Below are positions 6,705 through 7,218 of a stretch of DNA of 7,218 nt, piece after piece; within the stretch, counting starts at the first letter, position 1, and the number at the start of each line of letters is the position of its first letter. The notes beneath the pieces were generated by a model. That model searched no databases, was not told the origin of the DNA, and saw only the letters and a list, made by a program, of their open reading frames with translations. This stretch comes from Actinomycetota bacterium (GTDB lineage: Bacteria; Actinomycetota; Thermoleophilia; Gaiellales; Gaiellaceae). Made by a program: the position numbers and the translations under genes. Location: NCBI GenBank assembly GCA_003162235.1, contig PMMN01000075.1, positions 98,740 through 105,957 on the forward strand, written 5' to 3'.

Positions 6705-6976
6705 GCGCCGGGGTTCGTTCCAGGCTCGCTTCCTCGGTTGGCGGCGTAGGAGCGCAACGACCGGGGCGTGGCACGTCGCCGCCACCTGGCGCCGCTGGCG
6801 GCACATCGCTCTCCGGGTCTGTGCGGAGCACTATCCCCTCCGGCGCTGCACCACCAGCGGCGCCCCGAGAAACCGAATTGCCGTGCCGGTTAGTCCAGTT
6901 CGATCCGGAATGCCGCTAACGAAGTTCTTGCGGGAACCGAACGCAGGTGGATAGCCGACGGTATATCGTTGCCCGC
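6705..6976. other. Intergenic region with a small hairpin and a candidate leaderless promoter for the aminopeptidase gene
   Basis: I see no gene in these 272 bp; the open frames here have a skewed Arg/Pro/Ala composition. GCCGCCA (6778-6784) pairs with TGGCGGC (6796-6802), and CGCTG (6844-6848) with CAGCG (6855-6859). Either could help end transcription of the Cys-rich gene, but neither has a T-run. At the right end, TATATC (6962-6967) is a -10-like hexamer 9 nt before the ATG at 6977, with no clear -35 and no Shine-Dalgarno site. This suggests a leaderless start. Confidence 0.35.
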
Positions 6977-7218
6977 ATGAGCGATCCCGGACGGCTGGAG
7001 AGATATGCCCAACTCGCCGTCGAGGTGGGCGCCAATCTTCAGCCGGGGCAGCTTCTTCTCGTGCAGGCTTTTCCCGAGCAGGCCGAGCTGGCGCGCGCCG
7101 TTGTCGCCTGCGCCTACAGGGCCGGGGCACGCTTCGTCGACGTCAACTACGGCGACCAGCGCGTACGCAGGTCGCTGATCGAGAGCGGGCCCGAGGAGAT
7201 GCTCTCCTGGTCGCAGCC
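6977..7218 (+). CDS. M29-family metallo-aminopeptidase (AmpS/PepS type), N-terminal part
   Basis: This appears to be a cytoplasmic aminopeptidase that trims N-terminal residues from peptides using a two-metal centre. Only the first 80 codons are in the window. The start MSDPGRLERYAQLAVEVGAN followed by LQPGQLLLVQAFPEQAELAR and the segment AYRAGARFVDVNYGDQRVRR is the characteristic N-terminal domain of family M29, which usually reads LxxYAxLxVxVGxNxQxGQxL and then AYxAGAxxVxVxxxD. The metal ligands lie in the C-terminal half, outside the window, so activity cannot be judged. ATG 6977 is chosen because the family homology begins within a few residues of it. No Shine-Dalgarno site precedes it, and a TATATC hexamer ends 9 nt upstream, fitting a leaderless mRNA. 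No functional link to the Cys-rich gene is apparent. Confidence 0.85.
   Translation, partial: MSDPGRLERYAQLAVEVGANLQPGQLLLVQAFPEQAELARAVVACAYRAGARFVDVNYGDQRVRRSLIESGPEEMLSWSQ

Noticed and set aside
6880..6915. T-loop-like AGTTCGATCC downstream of the Cys-rich gene
   Set aside because: The flanking five bases do not pair as a T-stem and there is no upstream D-arm or anticodon arm.
6327..6954. Alternative frames over the Cys-rich gene (plus 6356-6919, plus 6406-6954, minus 6327-6806)
   Set aside because: Their products are Arg/Ala/Ser/Pro-rich with no ordered motif. The 6297 frame has a balanced composition and a spaced cysteine pattern.

Overview
The window is clearly GC-rich, uses GTG as well as ATG starts, and has tightly packed genes with weak or absent Shine-Dalgarno sites at some starts. 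Together with an actinobacterial-looking RlmN and MacB/FtsX-type exporter, this suggests a high-GC Gram-positive chromosome, plausibly a Thermoleophilia-like actinomycete. The lineage is inference, because there is no rRNA or other phylogenetic marker here. I see no insertion sequence, phage gene, CRISPR array or tRNA.

Minus strand, reading from high to low coordinates. A CAX-family Ca2+/H+ antiporter (6093-5056) comes first, followed by a 144-bp gap. Next is a 5' remnant of an ABC-transporter ATPase gene (4911-4672), with its own Shine-Dalgarno site and Walker A motif but cut off just after Walker A. A short spacer with a perfect 10-bp inverted repeat follows. Then come a complete LolD/MacB-type ATPase (4560-3784) and, 4 nt later, its 887-residue two-FtsX-domain permease (3779-1116). 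These two are an evident operon for an ABC exporter or extractor of unknown substrate. A long hairpin (1066-1110) separates the permease from rlmN (1055 to beyond position 1), which encodes the dual-specificity 23S rRNA A2503 / tRNA A37 methyltransferase.

Plus strand. A small Cys-rich protein of unknown function (6297-6704) is transcribed divergently from the antiporter. After a 272-bp gap comes the start of an M29-family (AmpS/PepS-type) metallo-aminopeptidase (6977 to beyond 7218). Both plus-strand genes lack a usable Shine-Dalgarno site and have -10-like hexamers only 6-9 nt before the ATG, so they may be leaderless.

The window is mostly ordinary housekeeping and transport. The points worth a second look are the truncated, in-frame ATPase duplicate, the nine-cysteine orphan protein, the GTAG-bearing palindrome before rlmN, and the inverted repeat in the ATPase leader. 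I found no convincing evidence of a new multi-gene system.
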